A DNA stretch of 64,000 nt from Punctularia strigosozonata HHB-11173 SS5 (Eukaryota; Basidiomycota; Agaricomycetes; Corticiales; Punctulariaceae): contig NW_006767433.1 in assembly GCF_000264995.1 (NCBI RefSeq), forward strand, positions 3,653,538 to 3,717,537, read 5' to 3'. Positions 12,332 through 24,485 of the stretch are shown here, in pieces. The notes beneath the pieces are model-generated. The model ran no database searches and was not told the origin of the DNA. It was given only the letters and a program-made list of their open reading frames with translations. Position 1 is the first letter of the stretch, and the number at the start of each line of letters is the position of its first letter. Both the position numbers and the translations under genes were made by a program.

Positions 12332-12974
12332 TTAGCTTGTGTCGTCGAAGACCATTTGATCTTTGCTTTGGGCATCATCCGCCTCCTTCGCTTCTTTCAG
12401 CCGTTTCAAGGCGTCCACAACGAGCAGCCAAGCATCGCGTTCCACGCGTTCTTCTTGGAGCCCGCGACTGCGCTTGCCTGCGGCCAGACCGACAGAAGGG
12501 AGACCAACGCCCAGAGGGGGCGGCACGAAGCCCGGCGGAGGGGCCTGGATGGTCGACGGTGCAATGCGAGACTGTCTTATGTGTGCCAGCGTGGAGCGAA
12601 TGGCAAATTGAATCGACTGTATCAGAACATCGGTCAGTATGGGTAAGGGGCAAGGGATTTGACGACATCCTTACATCCAATCGTTCAAAGTACTCGCTGA
12701 CCTCGAGTACTAACTGCTCAGAACGCTCTTCTCCGCGTGGGAGGGAGTCCCCCTCCGTATCTGTTTGAGGGAGAGTCAAAAGTGAGATACTCGAAGCCGC
12801 TAGGGACAATAGACGGCTGATATCCTGAACGTATAGCTTATGAGTAGGGTAGCCCAGGGGAATAGGGTTGCGTACTTTCTCAACTTCCCCGAGTACATAG
12901 ATCTGCCGCGATGTACGACTGCTAGTCCATATTGGATCTATCTCGTCTTCTATTTGTTGCGTAGGCGCTGACAT
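12332..12974 (-). CDS. MED11: Probable Mediator complex subunit 11
   Basis: Read on the minus strand from ATG 12974: MSAPTQQIEDEIDPIWTSSR, then TSRQIYVLGEVEK, an intron (about 12824-12878), DISRLLSLAASSISLLTLPQ, an acidic linker, LEVSEYFERLD, a second intron (about 12617-12675), and IQFAIRSTLAHIRQSRIAPS followed by a proline-rich piece (APPPGFVPPP) and a C-terminal charged helix ending FDDTS, stop 12332-12334. The pattern of two helices (LGEVEKDISRLLSLAASSI and YFERLDSIQFAIRSTLAHI) is that of MED11, a head-module subunit pairing with MED22 in RNA polymerase II initiation. The C-terminal extension is common in basidiomycete members. About 180 residues. A different small coiled-coil protein cannot be excluded without an alignment. 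Confidence 0.68.
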
Positions 12975-13686
12975 TGTGGACTTAGTCAAAAGGCTCAGTG
13001 CCGCCCGCCGATCACGACGACTCGCCACTTCCAATCCCGACGAGCGAATCAGAGAAGCGGTACAATTTCATTGCATTCGGGGCATCAGATAGTCTATTAC
13101 ATTGCTTACATAGGTGGAGACCACTGCAAGGAGCAAGAACAAGATTGTCGTCACGGTCCATCCCTACGTTGTACTGGCATGAGAGAAACAGCCACAACGT
13201 ACAACAATCACCTAGTGCACGGAAGACCGAAGCCTATCAGAAAGTCAGTTGATATCTCGATGCATTCTTTCCGTGTCCACCCCGGATCATCGCCAGTCGT
13301 GTGTAGGTCGTAGCCGTCGTAAATATGTTGGATGCATGCGATACAAGGTACATTGCTTGCGATGAGTTGAAAAGAAGCATGAGAACGGCGGTTGCGGAGA
13401 TTATGGGGGCGAGTCGGATGCCGCGAGGGTCGTCGGCCAGCAAGTTCGATCACGCTCGGATTGATTGCAGGAAAGTGGCATGCAAAGTCATCGATGGGGT
13501 GCTGCGGCACTTGTAATACGACGATCCGGCGTCGACTACGAGGGCCATGCACATCGGAGGAACCCAAGGCGACAAGGCGTCTGCTGGGGCAAAAGCATGG
13601 CAAGAAAAGGAGGGAATAGAAGGGCAGGGAGGAGAGCGAGAGGAAGCAGTACGATGGTCCGACGAGCAAAGAGAGAATGGATGCAA
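12975..13686. other. Intergenic: MED11 promoter and 3' flank of bHLH factor 2
   Basis: No family recognised. Open readings on both strands (for example 13208-13690 on minus) show no domain and probably reflect the 3' UTR of bHLH factor 2, whose stop codon is at 13687. Confidence 0.5.
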
Positions 13687-14788
13687 TCAATATCCGGCTT
13701 CGGAACCGCTGGACTCCTCATTTGGAGGATTCTGCCCCTGCACAGACGTGAGGGAGTGCGAGGACGGGTTTATCTCCGGAGGAGGCGACAATGGACGACT
13801 GTCGATAGGATGGACGGGCTGTCCAGGCGAAGGCGTATCGACCGCGAGCGATATCTTCTCGTTCAGCGCGCGGAGGCGTTGAACTTCTTGATCTAGCGCG
13901 GCGAGACGCTGGTTCAGCTGCTGGTTTTGCTTCTCAAGGTGCACAATGTGATTGGTGGCTTGAGGGAGAAATCAGAGACCAGATGGCTACGCAGAGACAG
14001 TGAAGTACCTCTTTCCAAAAGAGACACCTTGCTGCTTTTTTGGTTTGACACAGGCAAGACGTCCTTCAGTTTTGCATATCCATCACGTAGTTCGTCTCGC
14101 CGGCGTTGTTCCGCCTCTATCCTCTGGCGACGAGTGGCCTCCTTCCTCGTGCTAGCGATAGCTTCAGCCAGGGAGACGTGTCCCATGTTGTCTCCTTCGT
14201 CGTCCGAAAGCGATCTGTCGCGGCTGCGCCGACCTGACGAACCTGACGGTGATGGCGTTGGGTGATACCCACGAATATGCCGATGAACAAGACTGTGGCC
14301 CCGAGAGGATACAGGTGAGCCGGCGCCGCTACTATCCCTGGAATGGGTTTGATATAGGCCTTCCCCAGAAGTGTCTGAGCCCGAGACGGGGGGAGACAAT
14401 GGATCGTATATGCTGGGCGAAGCAGGTGGGGGCGAGGCAGCAATCGGCAATCCCACGTGTTGGGGGGGCGTTGCGGTGGGGTTATACATGGGTTGTTGCG
14501 GATACGGGGGTGGCATGTTCATGGCACGGTACTGGAGGCCTTGCATGTCTGCCGCCGACAGGGAGCCTAGGAACGTGATCTTTGAGATCGACATGAGGAC
14601 GGGAGAGAGCGAGTATGAGACACACGAGGTGGTGCTCCAGGATGCACAACAGGGAATCCCCCCTGCATCTGCTGGGCATATTGCAGGCCGTATTGCCCTT
14701 CAGTATGCTGTTGCTGGTCGTAAAACCCGTAAGGGTTGTTTACAAGATTCTGACTGGGATCATCATGGATATGTTGCCCTCCATCCAT
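13687..14788 (-). CDS. bHLH transcription factor 2 (paralogue of factor 1)
   Basis: ATG 14788 gives MDGGQHIHDDPSQNLVNN and a Gln/Tyr-rich N-terminus; an intron (about 14543-14620) leads to MQGLQYRAMNMPPPYPQQ and a Pro/Ser-rich middle with the charged block SGRRSRDRSLSDDEGD. The bHLH follows: EATRRQRIEAEQRRRDELR, helix 1 YAKLKDVLPVS, loop NQKSSK, helix 2 VSLLERATNHIVHLE, then a leucine-rich coiled coil (KQNQQLNQRLAALDQEVQRL). The tail is Pro/Ser-rich and ends GSEAGY at TAG 13687-13689. A phase-1 intron (about 13961-14010) cuts the Ala codon of RAT, exactly where factor 1 is cut, so the two genes share ancestry. The basic region keeps the E-box glutamate. Probable nuclear dimer; partner and targets unknown. 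Confidence 0.88.
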
Positions 14789-15589
14789 GTTAAGTCGTGG
14801 GGGTCGTAAATCGTATAATCGTATACACGATAAGATGTAGAGAACCGGACACAAGACACGGGGAAAGAAGGGGGAACGCGACGGGGCACGCCTCATACGT
14901 GCAGGCCGCTTGCTCAACATACTGTCCACGTGCCTCGCGCCTCGCGGTCACCACGAGGCAGCGAGCTAGCGCAGCTTTTAGCCGGGCCTGGTCCGCCGCA
15001 TTAATCGTTTTATGGAAGTGCTGGTATGCGGAAGAGGTAACGGCAGCCCCATCGTCCCAGGAGAAGCTTCAACGAGCCGACTGTGGCACTTTGGTGGCGT
15101 CTCAGAGTCATCTCCGCCATTACAGTATAGCGCGCGATTACGGTACGCCTCTGAGGGACATGATAGTATCAAATACATGTCTTACCTCTCCAATGTGCGT
15201 TGTACTCCGGTCCTCAAGTTCGCCGACAAACGAGCACCGTATTCGGGAACCCTCGGATATCTCAGGCGCAAGTATCAGTAGATTCGGTCTCCGACTGTCC
15301 AAACTGCAAGGATCTGAACTTCGCGCCTTCGTGTCCGTGCGTGAACAAGTTGTTGGATTTAGCACGAAAAGTCCGTGTTCAGCGTGTGAGGAAGCAGTAC
15401 ATCTCCGTACTAGTACGCAGCACCAGCGGGACATTCGCGGACTCTCACAGCGTTTTCTGACCAAACTGAAGGACATTTGTTTTGGGTTGTCAGGAGACAT
15501 ATAATGGCGTGCGTCCGGCTGCATCATACGAGAACGTTCAGGTAACAGTCGTATTCCGGGCTATCCGATCCTTTCCAGCCGACTGAAGG
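14789..15589. other. Intergenic with an unexplained 235-codon open frame on plus (14797-15504)
   Basis: Sits between the 5' end of bHLH factor 2 and the 3' end of the FAD oxidase. The plus strand is open for 235 codons from ATG 14797, with no recognisable domain. An overlapping plus frame (15200-15460) contains CPNCKDLNFAPSCPC and a basic helix, reminiscent of short N-terminal Cys motifs in some fungal HET proteins. Neither reading is strong enough to call a gene. Confidence 0.35.
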
Positions 15590-17611
15590 TTATTGTTGAG
15601 CCTTGTGTTTGATAAACAATACACCGTTGTAACTCTCACCGCATTGCCAACAATCTAGGATCCCGTGCGGATCGTATTTCTGTTTGATCTGCAGGAGTGT
15701 TTGGTAGTTTGCCCCCCAGTATGCCTGCTCGTGGTCTGTCTCGTAGACATCACCTTCATTGAAATAAGCCCCCGATTCGGGAGCGATGTCTCTGTAGGCT
15801 TGGGTTACATTATGCACCGTCGAGTAAATCAACTTTTTGTCGTTCAGGGTAGCGTTGTAATTCCACGATCCACGACTCACGCCGAGCTGATGGTGACGAG
15901 AATCGTCAATCTCAAACCCGAAGATAGAATACCGAATGATGACACTAACATGCCACAGTGAATTGTACCATGCCGGTGTGATACTAGTAGCGTTCCTCGA
16001 CCCTTTGTATAGGAACGGTGTGCCTTGGATAATATACGGGCCCGCGGTTGTAAGGAATTTAATCATGTTGGAGGAAATTTTTGTGCGACCATCAGCCGAC
16101 TGGAACAACTGGGTGGGCATGAGCCGGGTGCCAAGGATGGTTGGCACGCCTACAGCGGCTTCCGCCACCAGAACGTATTTGTTGAAGAATGCTAGCCAGG
16201 TAAGCGTTTCGATAACCGCCGTGCCCCCGTTCCGGAGCGCAAATGCAACCGCCGGTGCAACACTTGCGTGCGCTTCTTCAAGCGACAAAAGCGGTGTCAC
16301 GTTGATCAGGGATGTGGCCTAGGACATACCGTGAGTCAAGACGAAGTTCAGCAGACATGGCGCACTTGCCGTCATATGACCGCCCCAGCCTTCTGTTCCC
16401 CAGCCGAGAGCCTTATCAACCAGTAACTCAAGCCAATCACCTTGGGCGGTCAAATTCCCGGTATGTTTGATGGAGGCACTGGAGGTATTCGTTAAGCACA
16501 CTTGTGGAGGGCAAGGCTACTGCTAGCAACTAACACCTGTAGCAAAATGGAGGTGGGCTCCACAGCATGAGAACTCTCGAGCACGACACCGAAAGTCGAA
16601 CCTCCGCCACCCCTTAGCGCCCAGAATAAGTCTGCGTTTTCGCATTCGTTGACAGTACGATATACGCCATCTGGCGTGACCACTTTGAATTGGCGTACGC
16701 GATCGACTCCGAGGCCGTAAATGGGTGATAGCACGCTGTGGCCACCTCCCTGGGAGTAAACGTTGACATGGAATGAGAAAGATGGGCGAGAACCTGTCTT
16801 ACCATCACCCAGCCGCCACTGGCTGCAATGGTCTGGTGATATCCGCCGATTGCAGTTAAGTTATTCAGGTCAGCGAATTGGTATATTTCCTGCCAGCTGA
16901 CACCTGCTCCGACGGTGATTGCATGGTACCTCACCGTATCTGGGCAACCGGATGGGGTGAAGGAAGAGGAGTAGGTAATCCCTTTGAGATTGTGCACCTG
17001 ATAAGGAGGACGTTCGATATATCCACAGGCCAAAAATTTGCAAACACTTACCCAGAGACCAAGAGCACCCTTCTTGGAGGAACGTCCCTTGTAGTCGTGT
17101 CCACTGTTCTTGATAACCAAAGGAACGCCATGCCTTGAACTGAATTCATAAGCAGAAACCACATCCGATGCCGCTTGAACGTCGATCTGATTGTCTGACG
17201 CGTTTAAGGGCAATGGAACAGCAAATTTGCATAGGAACGTACATAGCGCGGTGCGATACTACCCTGTGAGCAGTTGAACGAGGTCCATGCATCCGGGTTC
17301 GTGGGGTTGGTATCATCAAGGAGGCACTGTTTAGACTCGCTTTGACAGCCTTCCCATTCAGATATCATATATGCGCCAAATTCGGCTACTCTGAAAGATG
17401 CATTGGTATATCCCGCCTCTATCGCTGAACAGGCGGACGCGTCCCTGACAACATCATGGCCATTCACGATGGAGAAGCATGAACCAGCCAGAGGAAAGGC
17501 ACTATAGAGACGTCCGTCGACACTGTTGTTGAGTGCGTGCCATGTTTGTTCGTCTGGTGTGACACCCCAAGCCGACGATGCAAGGCCGAGGAAGAGGAAA
17601 CTAGCGATCAT
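15590..17611 (-). CDS. Secreted FAD-linked oxidase, berberine-bridge/VAO type
   Basis: ATG 17611 begins [16 protein letters not shown], a signal peptide. The mature protein has the PCMH-type FAD-binding domain: [16 protein letters not shown] (about 17080-17130, His is the expected 8-alpha-histidyl FAD link), [30 protein letters not shown] and [18 protein letters not shown], then [15 protein letters not shown] (16570-16620). Many N-x-S/T sites suggest glycosylation. The C-terminal BBE segment ends with [14 protein letters not shown]; upstream is [18 protein letters not shown], the usual Y-x-N signature region. Stop 15590-15592. At least five introns (about 17207-17230, 16984-17050, 16742-16802, 16505-16545, 16318-16330). 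The second covalent-link cysteine seen in bicovalent members is not visible. Substrate unknown (alcohols, sugars or alkaloid-like compounds are all oxidised by relatives). Divergent from ADE2. Confidence 0.87.
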
Positions 17612-18036
17612 GCTGGCAATCGTATAAACCGCGATTTCGGGGATACCGCAGTACACGCAGGTAGTAGGAGGTCGGAAGCATATATGCGCACGATAAGAGA
17701 TTATGACCCGGTTGCTGAAGAAGACGGTCGGGTTTTGACCCGATGTAAACGCTTGAATCCAAGCTCGCATGCCGAGAAGACCGGAACTCTACGTGCCTCA
17801 GCTTGCCCCTTCATGAGGCCAACGAGAATGGCATAGGTGTCCAAGAACATCCCATGTACGTGATCCAGTGGAGATGATATACGACTCTGGGGGTCGTGGG
17901 GGCATGTACCGTACCAGTCCGTTAACGCGTACCCGTTGCCTGTCAAGGAGCGTGCGAAACAGGAGAGACAGGGGTTAATCTCTCCGCCTCTCCAACTATT
18001 TTATCTTCCAGCTTCACTCGGCTCTCTGTACATCGG
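17612..18036. promoter_or_regulatory. Divergent promoter region between FAD oxidase and ADE2
   Basis: 425 bp separate the two start codons, which point away from each other. No operator-like repeat or clear TATA box stands out. The sequence just before ADE2 contains the C/T-rich stretch CTCTCCGCCTCTCC (about 17979-17992), typical of a fungal transcription start area. Confidence 0.4.
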
Positions 18037-19982
18037 ATGGAGTTTAAACGAGTTGGTGTACTAGGTGGGTACGTTTTCTTTCAACGCTTGTCTGGAACTG
18101 CGTTGATAGCCGAATGTCCAGGTTCTCCGCTTGTCACCCTATGCGATCCGCGACAACAATGACATCCATTGCATAGGCGGTGGCCAGTTAGGCCGCATGC
18201 TGGCAGCTGAAGCATCGCTGCTCACTGTCCCAATCGTGATCCTCGATAAAGGCGACGCCGCTCCAGCCAAGCAGGTTGTCTCATCCTCAGAGCACATCGA
18301 CGGTGCCTTTACCGACCCGGAGAAGATAAAACAACTCGCTGGCAAGGTCGATGTCCTAACGGTTGAGATTGAGCACGTTGGCGTGGATGTGCTCGAGGAG
18401 ATACATAATGCGGGAAAGGTCCAGGTTCATCCGAGTCCGACGACTATCCGAACGATCCAGGACAAGTTCCGGCAAAAGGAACATCTGCTGAAGCATGGGT
18501 GCTCCATCGGCGAGTTCTGTGCCATTGAAAGCAGCGTGGAAGGCATCAAATCCGTTGCCGAACGTTTCGGGCTGCCGCTCATGATCAAGAGCCGTACGCT
18601 TGCTTATGACGGTCGCGGGAACTACGTGCTCAAAGATCCGTCCGCCGCCGAACAGGCGCTATCCTTCCTCTCCGACCGCCCTCTTTATGCCGAGAAATGG
18701 ATGCCGTTCGACAAGGAGATCGCGGTAATGGTGGTTCGTTCCGTCTCCGGAGAGGTTATATCGTACCCGGCTGTGGAGACCGTCCATAAGGAAAACATCT
18801 GTCACTTGGTATTTGCTCCACTGCGTGTTCGAGATGCCAGTGTCGCCACGAGAGCGCGCAACGTCGCCGAAGCAGCAGTCAGGACATTCGATGGAGCAGG
18901 CGTCTTTGGTGTGGAGATGTTCCTCATGCATGACGGTGAGTCGCTCTCTTGCACTATTCAGCGGCCGTGAACGGACGGACTCCCAGGCTCAATATGCATC
19001 AACGAAATTGCACCGCGACCTCACAACTCCGGACATTATACCATTGAGGCGTGCGCCACGTCGCAATACGCGAACCATCTCCGCGCTATCCTGGACCTCC
19101 CTCTCGGATCCACAGAGTTGATCCACCCAGCTATCTCCACTTGCATGCTCAACATCATCGGGGCGTCCTCTTCCTTCGACGATATCAACTCCGTCGTTGA
19201 CGCTGCTCTCAAAACACCCGGGGCCCGCGTGCACATGTACGGCAAGAGCGAATGTAGGAAAGGTCGCAAGATGGGGCACATCACTCTCACAGCCGATTCG
19301 GATGCGCAACTGCGATCGCGGCTACGGCCACTTCTCCTTGCTCTACCGGGTACCTCCGAAGATGAAGCGAACTCCTTCTGTCCGCCGACACCCGCTCCTG
19401 CTCATAACCATGCCTTGCCTCTCGTTTCGATAATCATGGGATCGGATTCAGACTTGCCCGTCATGATTCCAGCTGCTCGTATCCTCGAGAAGTTCGACAT
19501 TCCCTACGAGCTCACAATTGTTTCCGCGCATCGGACGCCCCATCGCATGGTTGACTTCGCCAGGTCGGCGGCAGCAAGAGGTGTAAGGGTGATTGTCGCA
19601 GGCGCGGGTGGTGCTGCGCATCTGCCTGGAATGGTCGCGGCATTGACCGCATTGCCTGTCATCGGTGTACCCGTCAAAGGCAGCTCACTGGACGGCGTGG
19701 ATTCACTGCATAGTATCGTGCAAATGCCCGTGAGTAGGCTATCTGCTTCAGTCAGGACGCGCTCGCTAACTTGCTTTTCAGAGAGGCATCCCGGTCGCGA
19801 CCGTGGCTATCAATAACGGGATGAATGCTGGTCTACTAGCAGTACGCGTTCTATCGGCGGGTTTGCCGCAGTTAGTCACTGCGATGGAAGGCTACATGAA
19901 GAACATGGAGAACGAAGTCACGGGCAAAGTCGAAAAGCTCACTGAGATCGGATGGCAGGATTACAAGGTCATCAAGACCTGA
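18037..19982 (+). CDS. ADE2: Phosphoribosylaminoimidazole carboxylase (PurK-PurE fusion)
   Basis: ATG 18037 starts [19 protein letters not shown] with an intron (about 18066-18160) inside the glycine loop. The N-terminal PurK-like ATP-grasp part shows [53 protein letters not shown], and after an intron (about 18934-18988) [19 protein letters not shown] and [11 protein letters not shown]. The C-terminal PurE part has [13 protein letters not shown] (19425-19460), [12 protein letters not shown] and [16 protein letters not shown], and after the last intron (about 19730-19781) [17 protein letters not shown], ending WQDYKVIKT at TGA 19980-19982. It makes CAIR from AIR, step six of purine synthesis, in the cytosol. 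All catalytic blocks look intact; loss of this gene usually gives adenine-requiring, pigmented strains in fungi. Confidence 0.96.
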
Positions 19983-20688
19983 ACAGCAGCACCACCGCTA
20001 CTGCACTCAAGTCAATCGAGTTGGTTCGTCTACAGTGATACATAGCATAGAGAAAAGGCGGATAGAAGATCAGTTGTGCTTTCCGGTCTTTACCGCAGCG
20101 ATCCACCGAACTGGTGAAATGCCGGAGTGCTAGCAATACCCGCATCTGGACCGAATACCCCTTGACTAAATCTCACGAGTCGAAACATTGATGAGGACGG
20201 CGAGAATCGCGTCAAACCGTCTGATGCGTTGAGCACAGCGGTACTTGATGATCAGAGGACGGAGCAGACTGCAGCCACGAAGAAGTCCGTAGCCCGAAGA
20301 GCTTTGTCGGGCTTCACAGGCGGGCAGAGGATCTCCTCTTCGTTCCATCGTCGACTCTCCCCTTGTCTGCTTTTCTGGCCACCAGGCACGCCCGGGCCCA
20401 TAATTATTAAATTCAGACGCGCCAACGCTTGCAATTGACTGCGGCTTGCGTTACGGCATTACACAACCCCACGTTCACGGCCTGCAAACCCGTTTGCTAC
20501 ACCAGCAAGCGACATTCGTGACACTGACGACGGCTGCAAACCTGCAGAGTACGAATTGGCGACGACAGTGTATGGAGACATTACACAGCAAGGCATAAAC
20601 CCTCCTCGCTTACGAACAGGCCAGTGGACTCATCCAGAGAAGGTCCCGCCTGAAACGACTTACCTTCGTCGTTGTAGACTAGTATACG
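19983..20688. other. Intergenic between two plus-strand genes
   Basis: Contains the ADE2 3' flank and the promoter of the next gene. Short open readings on both strands near 20166-20438 overlap each other and show no domain. Nothing else stands out. Confidence 0.5.
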
Positions 20689-23600
20689 ATGAACGACGCT
20701 CAGAATGCAGACCCTAACGATACACCCCGTTCGTCTCTATCACCGAACCAAGCCCCCCAGTGGGCACCACCACGGTCCCCATTACCTCCCCATCGCCTGG
20801 CCAAACTCGCAAACGCGCTCGGCATATCAACACCCCTACCATACCACCACTCTCCGTTCTCCGCATCGTCACCGAACCTCGCGTCGCCATTCCTGCCCGG
20901 CTCTTCTCCCTCCGGATCGGACTTTCACCGCTCTCCGACCCCGTCTGCACTATCCTCAACCCCATGGTCCGCGTCCACAGTCGTAGGACCCACTTCCAAA
21001 TACTTACTGCACGTCATTCCTCCTCCCGACCTTCCTCATGCTACCGACGACCTAACACCACCACCACCAACGGCATCAGGGTACCATCCGCAATTTCGTC
21101 GCGGCGTCGTGGTCCCATTGCACCAATCATTGCAATTGCAGCTTGCAGCCATCGCCAGGGAGTATGCTCTGCCCAGCACGTCGGGACTGGTGCTATACTT
21201 GGTGCTGTCCTCACCAGGAGCAGCTTTCGAGGGAGTCCCGGACGATGAACCTGGTCCCCGCGTATCCGAAGACATGTGGAAGCACGTCTGGATTCGAGCG
21301 TTGAAGGCTGAGCGAGAGGATTTCGGCCCTTCTCGTAGCGCGACACCTATGCTCGGTCGTGCCTCGCCTGGACCTTTGTCCCCTCAGCCGACGGGCTCCA
21401 ATTCGCAGCTCCGTACGCTGATGAGCCCCAGAACCATAGATCTCTCGCATTCGTTCCAGTTTCCACCTACCCCATCACCCTCAACACCCTCCTCGGCCAG
21501 TGCTGCCTCGCACCTCCAGCGAAACCTGTCGTCATCCACCAGCGCTCGTTCACGATCTCCCATTCCCCATTCTCACCGATCCGACTCTGACCCCATCGCT
21601 CCATCACTTACACGACGACCCTCGTCGGCTTCGTCGACGAACCCGGACGCCGACCTCTTGGGCTTCGATCTCCCCGGCCTCACCTCGCCTTCCTTCGTAC
21701 CAGTCCTAGCGAAGGTCGAGTTCGATATCGACAAACGCAAAGCGACTTGGTTCGACCCCTGGATACGGAGTCGCAGGCTTAATCACAAGAAACGCAAGGC
21801 TTCTGCGGCGAGCTCGATGCCTCCCAGTAGTCTTGGGAGCAGGGAACAATCTATTGCGGAGGGTGAGGAGGGTAGGGAGGAGAGGAAACCACCATTAGAA
21901 CTGGAGATCCTGCGAAATCAAACGTCCAGTCCCTCCTCTCTCTTTTCTTTGGCCAAAACAGCCGACGAGAGTCAACCAAATGAGTATGCACCGTTGGAGG
22001 ACGAGGACGGGGACGGGGACGAGGTTGATGCAGGCGATGCAGATCCCACTATAGTTGGTCCTGGTGCCAAGGATCCCCTAACGGATGTGTTTGGTACAGA
22101 TGAAGAGACTTGGGCGACCATGCGGGCTGAGGAACAAGCGGACGATGACGAAGGTCCAGATTCCCGCCGAACCACCATACGGCGAACAGTTACTCAGAAC
22201 GAGAGCATCGTCCAACTTGCGATCAGTGCCGGCGACCTAGGCTCATTGCCGGAACCAGAGGAGGTGGTGGTGGTCGAGGACGAGACAGAGAAAGAGGTGG
22301 AAGAGGTACAGCACATCTTGAGGCGGATGTCGAAAGGTCCTGAGGGAGAGCCGGGCACCGGAAGCGTGGAGGCGTCGCCCGGTCGGAGTCGTAGTCCAAC
22401 GGGCGGTACGCCTAAGAAGCGCGTACCACCGCCGTTGAAGCTCGAACCCACTAGCTTGGGCTCTAGCGGAGAGGCTGCCGTCCCGCTCAATGCCTTGGGA
22501 TCAAGTCACTTGCCGTACCTGACAGGCGAGCAGCCGGACACACCGGCTGTCACGGAACCGGTTGATAACAGCAGTGGTGAGAAGGCTCTCGGGAAGATGA
22601 CAAGTCCGGTAGAGAGGAGGGGTGGAGCCTTCTATGAGGATCTTGACCTGGGTTTGGAACCGAGCGTTGAAGCCGAAGACGAAGAGGAGGTGAGATATGG
22701 TCATTTTCGTCACTAAAAGTCTCTGACACATATCCGTTGTAGTGGGATTCTAGCGACCCGGATGATCACCGACGGAGTCAGTACATCATGAGAGCGCAAT
22801 TAGATGAGATTGAAAGGGTGCGCTATCACAAGTGATGAATTTTGTGGCGCCGGCTAATTCCCTGATAGACACTGAACCAGCTTTCGCCGAGCACGCTCCA
22901 ATACGACCTCCCAGAGACTGGCTCCCCGAGCCTCGATCGAGGATCAGGCTTGAGTCCAACATCGTCTCTGGGTAATTCTCTTGCGGTGCCTTCGACCACA
23001 GGTAGTCCCGCTCTAGGGAACGGACGCGGGTCCTCTCATCGTATGGCGACAGCTCGCAGTGCGAGCATATCAGGCTTTTCTGTGAAACCTACCATGTCCA
23101 TTGCTCAGGAAGAAGAGGTACCACAATGGCCTGCTGTCCCGTTTTCCATGGCTCGCACTCCTTCACCTTATTCGGAAGCATCGGATCGAGACATCAGCGC
23201 ACCGCCCTCCCCGCCGGGGCCGCCCCGACTGGCCATCAACGGAGTAAGCAAGGAAATCCCTTACTCAGGTCGTAGGTCTGCTTCTGGCCAAATCTCCGAA
23301 GAGACGAAACGCCGGCAGCGAGAGCTCGAGGAAGAGCAAGGGATTTACCCGCCGCTGACGCCTAGCGTGGCTCGAAGTGCCGAATCTCCCGTCATCCCGC
23401 TTTCACCTGACCCTTTCGGTCGCTTCTCGTCCACGGAATCAGGTACGACCGTTGCCAATGACGAGCATGCATCGTCGCGAATGACTAGTCGCGCGAACTC
23501 GCAGCTTTCGATGGTGGACGACGACATCTCTGAACCTCGTTTGCCCCGCGCGTCCAGTCGATTCTCTGCCGATTCTATCGACCAGAACTTGCAGTCAGCG

Positions 23601-24485
23601 TCGAAGGCCCCCAAGGGATCCACTCCCCTTGTAAGCGTGAAAGGTATCAAGAAACTGTGGCGGAAGAGCAACAAGAACTCCATTTCCTCCACCGCCGACC
23701 GGCCTCCGCGCTCACCGTGGCCTGCGGACTCCTTCCAGGACCAAGCAGATGCTCCACCGCTCCCGAAATCGCCGCAGGTCACTTCGGCGACGCTCTTGCA
23801 GCATCAGAACGGATCTCCCGCCGAACAGAACGGACGCGACAGTGGCGGCGGGATAAGTACCGGACATTCGCCACAGCCATCCATATCGTCAAGACCTGGT
23901 ACGTCTATGTCCAACGGCCCGCGCAGCTCTGCGCCACCGCCACCAGCAGCTGCGGATGAGAGGAGAAACACTGCGAGAAAATCTATTCTCAAGACATGGA
24001 AGTCCGCGGCCAGTAGTTTGGCGCAGCAATCGCGCGAGCAAGGTTCTGATGGAGGCTCTGATGCCTCTGGATCTCAGCGAGGGAGTATGGACGCGTCAAA
24101 GAGGAAGAGGCGGCCAAGCATGTTCGAAGTCGCGAACGCCGTTCTCAACCGGGGTTCGAACGTCTCGGAGATCCCTCCCAGCCCTATAGTGCCGGAGCAA
24201 TTCCGTGCAATGCAAGCGAACGGGCCGTCGCCACTGACACAGTCACCGCCGCGCGTGAGCTCGCTGTCGCAAAGCAGGATGTCCATGACTGCCTCCAAGA
24301 CCTCCAGCTCGTCAGCGTTGGCGGCCTCGCCACCAAGGAGCGGATCAGTTGTATCAACATCTCCGCGACCATCCTATGACAGCAGTTTCGATACGAGCGA
24401 GTTCGAAATGGTGGATACGCACGGTCTCCCGCGTTCGCAAACCTATCACCATGGGATGGACCACTCTTTCACATCCCATTCATAG
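20689..24485 (+). CDS. Large disordered Ser/Pro-rich protein of unknown function
   Basis: Three exons (20689-22689, about 22743-22818, about 22870-24485) encode about 1,230 residues, ending SFTSHS at TAG 24483-24485. The middle exon is small (WDSSDPDDHRRSQYIMRAQLDEIER). Most of the protein is Ser/Pro/Arg-rich and predicted disordered. More ordered islands are residues about 100-205 (KYLLHVIPPPDLPHA, RRGVVVPLHQSLQLQLAAIAREYALPSTSGLVLYLVL, MWKHVWIRALKAE), FVPVLAKVEFDIDKRKATWFD with basic RSRRLNHKKRK, a helix VEEVQHILRRM, KRRQRELEEEQGIYPPLTPS and VKGIKKLWRKSNKNS. The first island looks like a small beta/alpha module repeated in many basidiomycete orthologues I cannot name. Many SP/TP sites suggest phosphorylation. 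No function is assigned. Confidence 0.8.

Noticed and set aside
13208-13690. 160-codon minus-strand frame with a hydrophobic start
   Set aside because: Lies in the 3' flank of bHLH factor 2, has no domain, and its frame has no splice connection to a conserved exon.
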